64,000 nt of DNA, taken from Methylotetracoccus oryzae (GTDB lineage: Bacteria; Pseudomonadota; Gammaproteobacteria; Methylococcales; Methylococcaceae). This document shows positions 63,849 through 64,000 of this stretch, piece after piece. Both the position numbers and the translations under genes were made by a program. Under the pieces are notes generated by a model. That model saw nothing but the letters and a program-made list of their open reading frames with translations. It was not told where the DNA came from and searched no databases. The stretch's first letter is position 1, and each line of letters starts with the position of its first letter. Location: NCBI RefSeq assembly GCF_006175985.1, contig NZ_SRSH01000001.1, positions 310,001 to 374,000 of the forward strand, read 5' to 3'.

Positions 63849-64000
63849 ATGAGCACCACATCCCCGCTGGATAAACAGTGGCCTCTTCCGGGGGACACGG
63901 ACTCGCGGGTCAAGCCGAGAAGATCATTTCCCATGCCCGGTCCTGCATCCTGGATCCACCCCGTATGCCGGCACGGCCTCGCGGTCGAGTGCCGCGTCCC
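63849..64000 (+). CDS. Start of a further gene, cut by the window edge
   Basis: An open frame begins ATG 63849, two bases after the DUF1826 stop, and runs off the window (about 50 codons; MSTTSPLDKQWPLPGDTDSR at the start). The close spacing suggests the same operon. The sequence is too short to identify. Confidence 0.5.
   Translation, partial: MSTTSPLDKQWPLPGDTDSRVKPRRSFPMPGPASWIHPVCRHGLAVECRV

Overview
The window is GC-rich (roughly 60-65% over most of its length) and densely coded. The gene set (mutL-miaA, ubiK, comM, a rep-type helicase, glnK-amtB, tandem tRNA-Arg/tRNA-Pro) points to a gammaproteobacterium. A close homologue of the Beggiatoa photoactivated cyclase and several copper and c-type cytochrome proteins fit a sulfur-bacterium-like lineage, but that placement is inference.

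Layout. 1-24.6 kb is an ordinary chromosomal backbone. It holds the 3' end of an ABC exporter, a fused acyl-ACP synthetase/acyltransferase, mutL-miaA (4-nt overlap), fhs, a glutathione peroxidase, a REC-HD-GYP regulator, a three-gene set of membrane-anchored copper proteins, an RND efflux pair, grxC, and amtB-glnK behind a convincing sigma-54/NtrC control region. ubiK, comM and a Rep helicase follow.

24.6-31.6 kb: tRNA-Arg(CCG) and tRNA-Pro(GGG) are followed by a genomic island bounded by a 50-bp att duplication of the tRNA-Pro 3' end (24787-24836 and 31511-31560). The left half carries an integrase, a helix-turn-helix protein and a rolling-circle Rep with candidate origin hairpins. The right half is a row of low-GC single-gene units (TIR protein, HNH nuclease, unknown with nuclease-like motifs, GIY-YIG-like protein), each followed by an attC-like palindrome: an integron cassette array without an integron integrase, with a defence flavour.

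31.6-49 kb is further accessory DNA. It contains scarred toxin-antitoxin modules, a RAYT transposase surrounded by REP palindromes, a type I restriction-modification operon with vapBC inserted between hsdR and hsdM, a parallel beta-helix protein, and a block of degradative or stand-alone genes (alpha/beta hydrolase, GFA protein, choloylglycine-hydrolase-type amidase). This block ends in a second RAYT with a partial tandem duplication and is bracketed by a 147-bp repeat derived from an acetyltransferase pseudogene.

49-64 kb returns to backbone: a 1021-residue secreted repeat-type protein, an outer-membrane-like protein, small zinc-ligand proteins, then a possible signalling group. That group has a membrane protein fusing a DoxX-like domain, an NDH-2-like domain and a C-terminal cyclic-nucleotide-binding domain (54766-57441), an MBL hydrolase, a small cytochrome c, and a BLUF-adenylyl cyclase (59044-60132) whose photoreceptor and catalytic residues match bPAC. 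Light-made cAMP acting on a redox protein next door is the most attractive functional hypothesis here. The right edge is a Zur-like zinc-starvation unit (COG0523 GTPase plus DUF1826 protein) and the start of one more gene.
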